5,605 bases of DNA from Pseudonocardia sp. (GTDB lineage: Bacteria; Actinomycetota; Actinomycetes; Mycobacteriales; Pseudonocardiaceae). Both the position numbers and the translations under genes were made by a program. The notes beneath the pieces are model-generated. The model made no database searches. It saw only the letters and a list, made by a program, of their open reading frames with translations, and was not told where the DNA came from. Within the stretch, counting starts at the first letter, position 1. Every line of letters starts with the position of its first letter. Shown here in pieces: positions 1-5,428 of this stretch. The DNA is taken from positions 1 to 5,605 of the forward strand of contig JAKDLE010000223.1 of assembly GCA_030453005.1 (NCBI GenBank), written 5' to 3'.

Positions 1-43
1 CGACGCCGCCGACGCCGGTGTCCCACTGACCGCCCCCGCGTGA
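1..43 (+). CDS. Possible C-terminal tail of an upstream gene (partial)
   Basis: Reading from base 2, the frame gives DAADAGVPLTAPA followed by TGA at 41-43, 34 nt before the next start. Ending in '(A)DAGVPLTAP' vaguely resembles the end of a rhodanese domain ('..AAGLPVT..'), and rhodanese or MBL-fold sulfur proteins often precede TauE/SafE permeases. That link is inference only. Thirteen residues cannot identify a family, and frame 1 is also open here, so the tail itself is uncertain. Confidence 0.3.
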   Translation, partial: DAADAGVPLTAPA

Positions 44-77
44 GAGGCCCGCGGCCGCGCAGCCCGAGGCGGGCGCG

Positions 78-878
78 GTGATCCTCGCCGGCGTGTTCGG
101 CCTGGTCGTCGGGGCCGCACTCGGGTTGCTCGGGGCGGGCGGCTCGATCCTGGCCGTCCCGGCCCTGGTCTACGGGGTCGGCCAGCCGGTGGCGGCCGCG
201 CTGTTCGGTTCGCTGCTGGTGGTGGCCGTCTCGGCGGCGGGCGGATTGGCGGCGCGGCTGCGGTCCGGGGTGATCCGGTGGCCGGTGGCGCTGGTGTTCG
301 GCGCCGCGGGAGCCCCCACCGCCTTCGCCGGGACCGCGCTCGGCCGCCTGTTCGCCGACCGGTGGCTGCTGGTGGCGTTCTCGGTGCTGATGGTCGTCGT
401 CGCGATCCGGATGCTGCGCGGGAACCCCGAGGAGGCCACGGGCGGCGCGTGCCGGACCGGCGACGGGCGGGTCGACTGGCGCAGTTGCCTGCCCCGAGCC
501 ATCGCAGCCGGCGCCGGGGTCGGATTGCTGACCGGGCTCTTCGGCGTGGGTGGCGGGTTCGTCATCGTGCCGGCCCTGATCCTGCTGCTCGGGCTGACCG
601 CCGCCGAGGCCGTCGCCACCTCACTGGTGATCGTGACGATCAACTCGCTGGCCGGGTTGGTCGCGCACGCCGCCGCCGCCGCGAGCGTGGACTACGGCGT
701 GATCGGCGTGTTCGCAGGCACCGCTCTGCTCGCGTCGCTGGTGGCCGGGCGCTTCGCCGACCGACTCTCGGCCCGCGCGCTGCGCCGCGGGTTCGCCTAC
801 CTGATCCTGGCCGTCGCGGCCGGGGTCGCGGCCGCGGCACTGTTCGCGCCTGCCGCGTTGGGGGGCACGACGGGCTGA
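78..878 (+). CDS. TauE/SafE family sulfite/anion exporter permease
   Basis: This is a 266-residue polytopic inner-membrane protein of the TauE/SafE (DUF81) family, whose members are proposed to export sulfite, sulfoacetate or related organic anions. The family's two-fold internal repeat is visible: LGLLGAGGSILAVPALV (residues 15-31) is echoed by TGLFGVGGGFVIVPALI (152-168), each followed by a small-residue-rich helix. About eight hydrophobic segments can be drawn (roughly 2-19, 25-55, 68-90, 97-113, 139-170, 177-200, 204-224, 237-260), separated by a hydrophilic central loop at 114-137. Length is normal for the family. The GTG start at 78 is supported by GAGG at 66-69 with an 8-nt spacer and by the immediate onset of the first membrane helix. 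It may be co-transcribed with whatever lies upstream. The substrate cannot be read from the sequence. A hairpin follows the stop. Confidence 0.93.
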   Translation: MILAGVFGLVVGAALGLLGAGGSILAVPALVYGVGQPVAAALFGSLLVVAVSAAGGLAARLRSGVIRWPVALVFGAAGAPTAFAGTALGRLFADRWLLVAFSVLMVVVAIRMLRGNPEEATGGACRTGDGRVDWRSCLPRAIAAGAGVGLLTGLFGVGGGFVIVPALILLLGLTAAEAVATSLVIVTINSLAGLVAHAAAAASVDYGVIGVFAGTALLASLVAGRFADRLSARALRRGFAYLILAVAAGVAAAALFAPAALGGTTG

Positions 879-888
879 CTACGGCTCA

Positions 889-920
889 GCGGTCGCTCGG
901 GGTAGCTCGGTGCCGACCGC
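889..920 (+). terminator. Candidate hairpin after the permease gene
   Basis: Perfect 7-bp arms GCGGTCG (889-895) and CGACCGC (914-920) are separated by an 18-nt loop and begin 10 nt after the permease stop codon. There is no T-tract, which is common for actinobacterial terminators. The long loop makes the call modest. Confidence 0.35.
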
Positions 921-993
921 GCGGACAGGTGCGACGAGATCGCCGCGGGCAACGAGGGGGTGGGGTTCACCACGCGCCTGTGCTACCCCCGTG

Positions 994-1027
994 CGGCACA
1001 GATCGCGGGGCGGCACAGATCGCGGGG
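994..1027. repeat. Perfect 17-bp tandem duplication
   Basis: The unit CGGCACAGATCGCGGGG occurs at 994-1010 and again, with no intervening base, at 1011-1027. It lies in the non-coding gap between the convergent permease and PRC-barrel genes. It looks like a recent replication-slippage or end-joining duplication. I see no third copy in the window. Confidence 0.9.
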
Positions 1028-1069
1028 CGATCGGCTACGCAGCTGGCCGCTGCACGGAGGACGGGCGAA

Positions 1070-1093
1070 CCCCCGGCGGGTTGCCACCGGGGG
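1070..1093 (-). terminator. Candidate terminator hairpin for the PRC-barrel gene
   Basis: Perfect 7-bp arms CCCCCGG (1070-1076) and CCGGGGG (1087-1093) flank a 10-nt loop. The hairpin lies about 33-56 nt downstream of the stop codon of the minus-strand gene ending at 1126. It has no T-tract. As a symmetric structure in a convergent gap it could also stop transcription from the permease side. Confidence 0.45.
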
Positions 1094-1125
1094 CGTCGCT
1101 GCACGGGGTCCGTCGGCCCCATCGG

Positions 1126-1890
1126 TCAGGAGCGGCGGCGACGGTCGGCCGCGTCGTCGACCTCGATCTCCTCCCGGCGGACCTGGCCTTCGACGGTCTC
1201 GGTCTCCTGCACGGTCTCGGTGTCGAGCCGGACGCGCTCGACCGGCACGGCCTCCTTGTCGACCACGGGCCGCTCGGCGTGCAGCGTGACCTCGTGCTCC
1301 TCCTCGGAGATCGCGGGTCCGTCGGTCGCGTTGCCGACGTTGCCGTCGGTGATCGGCTCGCGGGTGACCCGGACCTCCTCGTGGGACACCGGGACCTGGG
1401 CCTGCTGCTGCTCGGTGACCACGTGCTTGCGCAGCCGGGCCTGCCCGGTCTCCTGGGCCTGGGTGCCCACGCGCAGTCGCTCCTCGGAGCGGGTCATCGC
1501 GTTGTCGGTGGTCGGGCCGGACGTGTCGTGCCCGACGGCGCCCGGGGTGCCGTCGCCACCCGCCTCGCGGCCGTCGCCGTAGTCCAGGCCGTAGTGCTGG
1601 TAGAGCCGTGCCTCCTCGTCGACCGACAGGTGCCCGTCCTCGGAGATCCGCGGGGCGTCCTTGACCTTCGCCTTGTCGTAGCCGAGCGTGACACGGTCGT
1701 TGCTCTGCTCCGCGCCCTGCACCGGGACGAAGTTCTCGTGGCTGCCGAACATCCCGGTCTGCACGGTGACCCACTTGGGCTGGTCGGTGTCGTCGTCGTA
1801 GTAGATCTGCCCGACCTTGCCGAGCTTGTCGCCGTCGCGGTCGTAGGCGGTAGAACCGATGAGGTTGCGAAGCTGGTCCTGCGTGATCAT
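1126..1890 (-). CDS. PRC-barrel and YsnF/AvaK (DUF2382) domain stress protein
   Basis: The 254-residue soluble, highly charged protein has two recognisable parts. Residues 1-80 form a PRC-barrel domain, opening with MITQDQLRNLIGSTAYDRDG and containing DKLGKVGQIYYDD and WVTVQTGMFG. Residues about 134-245 match the YsnF/AvaK (DUF2382) domain, with ERLRVGTQ, RKHVVTE, VPVSHEEVRVTREP, EEHEVTLHAERPVV and PVERVRLDTE. A Gly/Asp-rich linker (about 103-133) joins them. The end is an RRRRS tail. Proteins of this architecture are common in actinobacteria and other soil bacteria and are associated with general stress; no biochemical activity is established. I place the start at 1890 because the family begins 'MITQ(D/E)QL' and GAGGGG lies about 10 nt upstream on the minus strand. 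The in-frame ATG at 1968 would add 26 non-conserved residues. A SigF-like promoter lies upstream and a hairpin follows the stop. Confidence 0.9.
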   Translation of the reverse strand: MITQDQLRNLIGSTAYDRDGDKLGKVGQIYYDDDTDQPKWVTVQTGMFGSHENFVPVQGAEQSNDRVTLGYDKAKVKDAPRISEDGHLSVDEEARLYQHYGLDYGDGREAGGDGTPGAVGHDTSGPTTDNAMTRSEERLRVGTQAQETGQARLRKHVVTEQQQAQVPVSHEEVRVTREPITDGNVGNATDGPAISEEEHEVTLHAERPVVDKEAVPVERVRLDTETVQETETVEGQVRREEIEVDDAADRRRRS

Positions 1891-1990
1891 CAAAGGGTTC
1901 CCCTCGTCGTCGTTGAGTCTCGTCAGACACGGGCTCTGCCGCGTCCCGTGGTGTCGCCGGGCGCTCATCGGCGGCCCACAGGTCAGGGTT

Positions 1991-2015
1991 TACCCATTCG
2001 CCGCGACCACACACC
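1991..2015 (-). promoter_or_regulatory. Candidate SigF/SigB-type stress promoter
   Basis: On the minus strand GGTGT (2015-2011), a 15-nt spacer and GGGTA (1995-1991) match the actinobacterial SigF/SigB consensus GGTTT-N15-17-GGGTA at 9 of 10 positions. It points at the PRC-barrel gene, with about 100 nt of leader before the ATG at 1890. A general-stress promoter fits that gene's family. It is a motif match by eye only. Confidence 0.45.
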
Positions 2016-2118
2016 GAGCGCGGGCCCCGTTCGGGATCCAGCGGGAGCGGCTACGACGCCGTCTCGGCGGCTGTCTCCAGGCCGAAGGGGCCGGGTCCGG
2101 TCGCGGGCTCGAACGCCC

Positions 2119-2417
2119 GGGGAGGATCGGGGCGCTGCGCGCCGAGAGCTCGCCCGCGATGAAGGCCTGGACGGCGAAGAGATCCCGTACGTCGTCGCGG
2201 GCGACGGGGATGACGCGGAAGCCGCGGCGGGGCTCCCAGCGGACGGTGCCCTCGCTCTGCAGGATCATCAACGCCTCCCGCATCGGCGTGGCGCTGACGC
2301 CGAGCCGGCCAGGTGCTCAACGCGGATGAACGAGGACGACCGCATCTCACCGACCATGATCGCTTCGCGGATGTGGCTCGCGACCTGTTCGCTGAGTTGC
2401 TGCGTGTTCACGCTCAC
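2119..2417 (-). pseudogene. GntR/FadR-type regulator, frameshifted and truncated
   Basis: The GTG at 2417 has GAGG 9 nt upstream and begins QQLSEQVASHIREAIMVGEM, the usual first helices of a GntR winged-helix domain, reading to HLAG at about 2304. There the frame breaks: the original frame stops at 2268 after 49 codons. The rest of the DNA-binding domain, LGVSATPMREALMILQSEG and WEPRRGFRVIPVARDDVRDL, continues one frame over, to IAGELSARSAPILP at 2119. After that all family resemblance ends, so almost the entire FCD effector-binding domain is missing (about 100 recognisable residues against roughly 210-240). Comparison with 'LAxRLGVS' in homologues suggests loss of one CCGG from an original GGCCGGCCGG, though a 1-nt loss is possible. 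The gene starts 11 nt after the acyl-CoA dehydrogenase stop, so it was probably that gene's operon-encoded regulator. A sequencing error could explain the frameshift but not the truncation. Confidence 0.82.
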
Positions 2418-2428
2418 GCCGGTCGTCC

Positions 2429-3580
2429 TCAGCCCAGTCCGCCACGCTTGACGAGTTGCGCCGCGATGACGTTGCGCTGGATCTCGTTGGTGCCCTCGCC
2501 CACGATCATCAGCGGCGCGTCCCGGAAGTAGCGCTCCACATCGAACTCCGTGGAGTAACCGTAGCCGCCGTGGATGCGCACCGCGTCGAGAGCGACCTCC
2601 ATGGCCATCTCGGAGGCGAACAGCTTCGCCATCCCCGCCTCCATGTCCGCGCGCTGCCCGGCGTCGTGCTTCTCGGCGGCGTACAGGATGAGCTGCCGGG
2701 CGGCCGTGATCTTCGTAGCCATGTTCGCCAGGTAGTTGCCGATCGACTGGTGCTGCCAGATCGGCTTGCCGAAGCTCTGGCGGTCCTGAGCGTACTGCAG
2801 GGCGTCGTCGAAGGCGGCCTGTCCGACCCCGAGTGCGCGCGCGGCGACCTGGATGCGGCCGGTCTCCAGGCCCTTCATCATCTGGGCGAAGCCGCGCCCC
2901 TCCTCGCCGCCGAGGAGTGCCGTGGCCGGGACAGGCATGTCGTCGAACCGCAGCTCACAGCTCTCCACACCCTTGTAGCCGAGCTTGGGCAGGTCCTTGG
3001 ACACCGTCAGCCCCGGCCAGTGCTCGACCAGCAGGATCGACACGCCCCGGTGCTTGGGCTCGGCCGCGGGATCGGTCTTGCACATCAGCGCGATGACCTG
3101 TGAGCGGCGCGAGTTGGTGATCCAGGTCTTGGACCCGTTGACGACGTACCCGTCTCCGGTGCGGACGGCGCGGGTCGTCATGGCCTGCAGGTCGGACCCG
3201 CCGCCGGGCTCGGTGAGCGCCATGGTCGCGCGCACCTCGCCGGTGGCCATCCGGGGCAGGTAGTGCTGCTTCTGCTCCTCGGTGCCGAAGGCCAGCAGCA
3301 GCTTGGCGACGACGGTGTGCCCGCCCATCGCCCCGGCGAGGCTCATCCAGCCGCGGGCCAGCTCGGCCGTGACCAGGGCGTAGCACGGCATGGAGACCGG
3401 CGCCTCGCCGTAGGGTTCCGGGATGGCGAGCCCGAAGATCCCGAGCTCCTTCATCTGCTCGATGAGGTTCTCGGGATAGGTGTCCTGGTGCTCCAGCTCG
3501 CGGACGACCGGACCTACCTCGCGGTCGACGAACTCCCGCACGACCTCGACGACCGCCTGTTCCTCGGTGCTGAGCCTCAT
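2429..3580 (-). CDS. Acyl-CoA dehydrogenase family protein
   Basis: This 383-residue FAD-dependent enzyme would catalyse alpha,beta-dehydrogenation of an acyl-CoA thioester and pass electrons to electron-transfer flavoprotein. All three domains are complete: N-terminal helices (1-115), a beta domain (about 116-230) with ALTEPGGGSDLQA (residues 121-133, first family signature) and WITNS (153-157), and C-terminal helices. The second signature region is IHGGYGYSTEFDVERYFRDA (336-355), preceded by Arg where Gln is commonest. The catalytic base is most likely Glu362 in VGEGTNEIQR, by alignment with the EGT motif of medium-chain enzymes. Length is normal and no frame is broken. The ATG at 3580 fits the usual N-terminus but has no Shine-Dalgarno sequence; a -10-like TATGTT lies 6 nt upstream, suggesting a leaderless mRNA. 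The substrate cannot be told. A broken GntR gene follows 11 nt downstream, and an aldehyde dehydrogenase remnant lies just upstream on the other strand. Confidence 0.95.
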   Translation of the reverse strand: MRLSTEEQAVVEVVREFVDREVGPVVRELEHQDTYPENLIEQMKELGIFGLAIPEPYGEAPVSMPCYALVTAELARGWMSLAGAMGGHTVVAKLLLAFGTEEQKQHYLPRMATGEVRATMALTEPGGGSDLQAMTTRAVRTGDGYVVNGSKTWITNSRRSQVIALMCKTDPAAEPKHRGVSILLVEHWPGLTVSKDLPKLGYKGVESCELRFDDMPVPATALLGGEEGRGFAQMMKGLETGRIQVAARALGVGQAAFDDALQYAQDRQSFGKPIWQHQSIGNYLANMATKITAARQLILYAAEKHDAGQRADMEAGMAKLFASEMAMEVALDAVRIHGGYGYSTEFDVERYFRDAPLMIVGEGTNEIQRNVIAAQLVKRGGLG

Positions 3581-3598
3581 GCGTTCAACATAATGAGG
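3575..3598. promoter_or_regulatory. Inverted repeat and leaderless promoter over the acyl-CoA dehydrogenase start
   Basis: Arms CCTCAT (3575-3580) and ATGAGG (3593-3598) are perfect inverted copies separated by 12 nt, and one arm contains the ATG start. Between them on the minus strand is TATGTT (3592-3587), a TAnnnT -10 element placed 6 nt before the ATG, as in leaderless actinobacterial transcripts. No good -35 is seen. The repeat is placed where a repressor would block transcription. The neighbouring GntR protein is an obvious former candidate, but the arms do not obviously match a published GntR site. Confidence 0.4.
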
Positions 3599-3599
3599 A

Positions 3600-3772
3600 A
3601 GTCGCCTTCGCCGGAGGTCCGTGGCCTACGGCACGCCCGGCTCGATCGACGTCAACGGCGGCCGCCACAAGCCGCTCGCCCCTTCGGTGGCTGCAAGCAC
3701 TCCGGTAGCGGTCGGGAGATGGGCCGCCCCGGGCTGGAGGAGTTCCTCGAGACCACGGCGATCCAGCTCTGA
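3600..3772 (+). pseudogene. Aldehyde dehydrogenase C-terminal remnant, frameshifted
   Basis: Two adjacent frames together encode the last ~57 residues of an NAD(P)-dependent aldehyde dehydrogenase. The first is SVAYGTPGSIDVNGGRHKPL, then A-P, up to about 3682. The second, from 3683, is FGGCKHSGSGREMGRPGLEE, then FLETTAIQL and TGA at 3770-3772. Intact family members read 'INGG..NPLAPFGGYKQSGxGRE.G..GLEEFLETK.IQ'. The break lies in the C-run at 3679-3682, which is one C short of the CCCCC expected for Ala-Pro-Phe. The NAD-binding domain and the catalytic Cys and Glu are absent, since a full enzyme has about 480-500 residues. Similarity fades at about 3600, only 20 nt from the start of the divergent acyl-CoA dehydrogenase gene, which marks a deletion or rearrangement junction. 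It cannot encode an enzyme. Confidence 0.85.
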
Positions 3773-3792
3773 CCTCGGCCGTGGACGGTCAG
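3769..3792. terminator. Weak stem across two convergent stop codons
   Basis: CTGACC (3769-3774) pairs perfectly with GGTCAG (3787-3792) around a 12-nt loop. The aldehyde dehydrogenase remnant's TGA (3770-3772) and the VOC gene's stop (3789-3791 on the minus strand) lie in opposite arms and pair with each other. Two convergent TGA codons give 3 bp automatically, so only the flanking 3 bp are informative. Confidence 0.3.
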
Positions 3793-4169
3793 CGGTACTC
3801 GCTGAGCTCGACGAGGTTCCCGTCCGGGTCGCGGACGTAGACGCTGCGGATGGTGCCGGTCGCGCCGGTCCGCTCGACGGGCCCCTCCTCGATCGGGATG
3901 CCGGCCCGGGCGAGCTCCTCGACCACGGTGTCGACCGGCACGGCGGCGATGAGGCACAGATCGGCGGACCCGGGCGTCGGCGCCTCCGCGTGGGGGGTGA
4001 ACTCCCGGCCCGCCTCGTGCAGATTGATCTTGCTCCTGCCGAACGCCAGTGCGCGACGACCGCCGCCGAAGGTCACCGCCTCCATGCCGAGCACGTCGCA
4101 GTAGAAGGTGATCGTCGCGTTGAGATCGGCGACGGTCAGCACGAGATGATCGAGCCGGTCGATCTGCAT
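3789..4169 (-). CDS. VOC family protein, GLOD5-like
   Basis: The 126-residue protein is a single vicinal-oxygen-chelate unit with two beta-alpha-beta-beta-beta modules: IDRLDHLVLTVADL at the start and SADLCLIAAVPVDTVVEELA from residue 68. It ends RSVYVRDPDGNLVELSEYR. It most resembles the glyoxalase-domain-containing protein 5 (GLOD5) group, with FYCDVLGMEAVTFGGGRRAL, KINLHEAGREF and EEGPVERTGATG. Candidate metal ligands by position are His8, His51 and Glu121. Members of the superfamily include lyases, dioxygenases and resistance enzymes, and no substrate is established for this group. The ATG at 4169 is favoured by GGAGG 4 nt upstream and by the family's usual N-terminus, although the frame stays open far upstream. 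The protein appears complete, the only intact gene between the remnants on either side. Confidence 0.92.
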   Translation of the reverse strand: MQIDRLDHLVLTVADLNATITFYCDVLGMEAVTFGGGRRALAFGRSKINLHEAGREFTPHAEAPTPGSADLCLIAAVPVDTVVEELARAGIPIEEGPVERTGATGTIRSVYVRDPDGNLVELSEYR

Positions 4170-4295
4170 GGGGCCTCCGGGGTTCCGTGTGACGGCGGGA
4201 TCTCGCTCCGACGACTGTGGCAGGGGAATAGAGAATGCGGCACGGAGATCAGGCGCCACTGGCCACGGCTCTCCGGTCGATCCCCCCGGGGACCG
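4170..4295. other. Divergent gap, possible N-terminal debris of the CoA-transferase
   Basis: This 126-nt stretch between the VOC start and the recognisable CoA-transferase frame must carry the VOC promoter. Its only AT-rich patch is GGGAATAGAGAATG at about 4225-4238, which could hold a -10 in either direction. I see no clear -35. An ATG at 4235 opens MRHGDQAPLATALRSIPPGT in a different frame from the downstream homology. This might be decayed N-terminal CoA-transferase sequence, but I cannot confirm that. Confidence 0.3.
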
Positions 4296-4949
4296 GTGCG
4301 CCGTCTCGCCGCCGAGGGGTTGGTCTCCTCCGTGCCGTGCCGGGCAGGCGACGTCCCGTCCCTCGTGGCGTGTGCGGCCGACGTCGCGCTGCTGCGCGTC
4401 TGCCCCCCGGATCGCCATGGAAACGTGAGCCTGGGCCCGTCGGCGAGCTACGGGCGTGCGCTGATCGAGGGCGCCGCGGTGGTGATCGGTGAGGTCGACG
4501 AGAGCCTGCCGCGGACCACCGGCGACGACGTGACCGTGCACCGGTCGCACTTCGACCACCTCGTGGCCTCCACGCTCGCCGTGGAGCTGATGGGCACCGA
4601 GCGTCTGTTCGCCGTGGCCGACGGGAACCCCGGGATCTCGATGGTCTCCTCGCGGCGGATCCACAACCCCGCTTGGCTGGCCCGCCTGCCGCGGTTCGTC
4701 TCGGTCTGCTCCGCCCTCCAGGTGGACCTGAGCGGCCAGGTCGCCTCGGAGTCGGTCGGTGGGGTCCAGGTGGCGGGCATCGGCGGCAGCGCGCTCGACG
4801 GTCCGGTCACGCTGGCGCGGCACGCCGTCGACGCGGTCGTCACCGAGTTCGGTGTCGCGCACCTGACCGGACGGTCGGTCGGGGAGCGCGCGGAGGCGCT
4901 CACTGCGATCGCGCGCCCCGAGCACCGCGCCGCACTGAATGTCGGGTGA
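4296..4949 (+). pseudogene. Acetyl-CoA hydrolase/CoA-transferase, internally deleted
   Basis: Read from GTG 4296, 217 codons remain open and match the acetyl-CoA hydrolase/4-hydroxybutyrate CoA-transferase family in separate blocks. Residues 1-90 are from the N-terminal half: VPCRAGDVPSLV, DVALLRVCPPDRHGNVSLGP, VVIGEVDESLPRTTGDD. Residues 95-164 are from the C-terminal half: VELMGTERLFAVADGNPGIS, then LPRFVSVCSALQVDLSGQVA and the glycine loop GIGG. Residues 168-217 give the end: DGPVTLARHAVDAVVTEFGV, AHLTGRSVGERAEAL. Intact members are around 400-440 residues. The block expected between 'HLVAS' and 'LAVELMG', including the region of the catalytic glutamate, is absent. So is the 'SADF...SRIVPRL' stretch expected between GIGGSA and LDGPVT. 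Most of the N-terminal start region is also missing. Both internal losses keep the frame, so a protein could be made but should not be a working CoA-transferase. No convincing ribosome-binding site precedes 4296. Confidence 0.75.
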
Positions 4950-4988
4950 GCTGGGTGCTGGATGAGATGACCGGTTCGGGCCGTGCTG

Positions 4989-5014
4989 CCGCGGGTACCG
5001 CGGGGCGCTACCGT
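4989..5014 (+). promoter_or_regulatory. Candidate promoter for the small membrane protein
   Basis: TACCGT (5009-5014) fits the actinobacterial -10 pattern TAnnnT and lies 9 nt before the ATG at 5024. This predicts a very short leader or none, consistent with the lack of a Shine-Dalgarno sequence. No convincing -35 is present. Upstream, CCGCGG (4989-4994) repeats at 4998-5003 after GTA and could form a 6-bp hairpin, either ending transcription from the relic gene or acting as a regulator site. Confidence 0.35.
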
Positions 5015-5023
5015 CGTCGGACC

Positions 5024-5428
5024 ATGGGCGACTACGACGATCCGGAACTCACCGGCCAGGGCCCGCCGCAGCGCGGGCGGTGGCTCGCCGTCGGCGCGGT
5101 CGTGGCCGCACTGATTCTGGGCCTGGCCGCGGGCTTCGTCGCGGGCGGGGGGACGAGCCGGGACTCCTCGGTGGCTACCGTCGAGACCTCTCCGGCCCCG
5201 ACCCCGGAGCCTTCTCCCGAGCCCACGCCCCCGGCCGCCGTCGAAGCCTGCGCCGAATCCGCCGCCGCCGGAGCCGCCGTCCTGGCGGAGCTGAACCGCG
5301 GGGTGCAGGCCATCGGGGCGCTGGACTTCGGCACCGTGCGCGAGGTCCTCGACCGGATCCAACCGTTGCAGCGGGAGCTGGAGGGCGCCGTGGCGGCGTG
5401 CGGGCTTCCGGTGGCGGCGCCGCGCTGA
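5024..5428 (+). CDS. Small single-pass membrane protein of unknown function
   Basis: I do not recognise this 134-residue protein as a named family. It has a short acidic then basic cytoplasmic N-terminus (MGDYDDPELT ... QRGRW), one strongly hydrophobic helix at about 20-42 (WLAVGAVVAALILGLAAGFV), a Pro/Glu/Thr linker at 55-72 built on PEPSPEPTPP, and a C-terminal helical domain at 73-127. That domain carries two cysteines, Cys76 and Cys126, one near each end. If the helix is an anchor the domain faces outside, where the cysteines could form a disulfide closing a helical hairpin. No lipobox is present. The ATG at 5024 is chosen because composition becomes protein-like there and a TAnnnT element lies 9 nt upstream; the frame is open far upstream through antisense sequence. 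The stop lies inside a strong hairpin shared with the convergent MMPL gene. Confidence 0.82.
   Translation: MGDYDDPELTGQGPPQRGRWLAVGAVVAALILGLAAGFVAGGGTSRDSSVATVETSPAPTPEPSPEPTPPAAVEACAESAAAGAAVLAELNRGVQAIGALDFGTVREVLDRIQPLQRELEGAVAACGLPVAAPR

Noticed and set aside
994..1027. Possible CRISPR or iteron array
   Set aside because: There are only two abutting copies with no spacers, and no cas, replication or partition gene lies nearby.
1891..1968. Earlier in-frame ATG at 1968 for the PRC-barrel protein
   Set aside because: The added residues are not typical of the family, whereas MITQDQL at 1890 is the usual start and has a good ribosome-binding site.
910..2451. A 513-codon plus-strand open frame
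   Set aside because: It is antisense to the PRC-barrel/DUF2382 gene and the GntR remnant, has low-complexity Val/Leu/Asp/Arg composition, and matches nothing recognisable.
3789..4925. A 378-codon minus-strand frame that would extend the VOC protein by about 250 residues
   Set aside because: The extension is antisense to the CoA-transferase remnant and is Arg/Gly/His-rich without domain features. The VOC family N-terminus and a GGAGG site support the start at 4169.
3621..4949. A single 442-codon plus-strand frame that looks like an aldehyde dehydrogenase / CoA-transferase fusion
   Set aside because: Its middle is antisense to the well-supported VOC gene and has no family resemblance. The two ends are separate remnants joined only by a chance open frame in GC-rich DNA.
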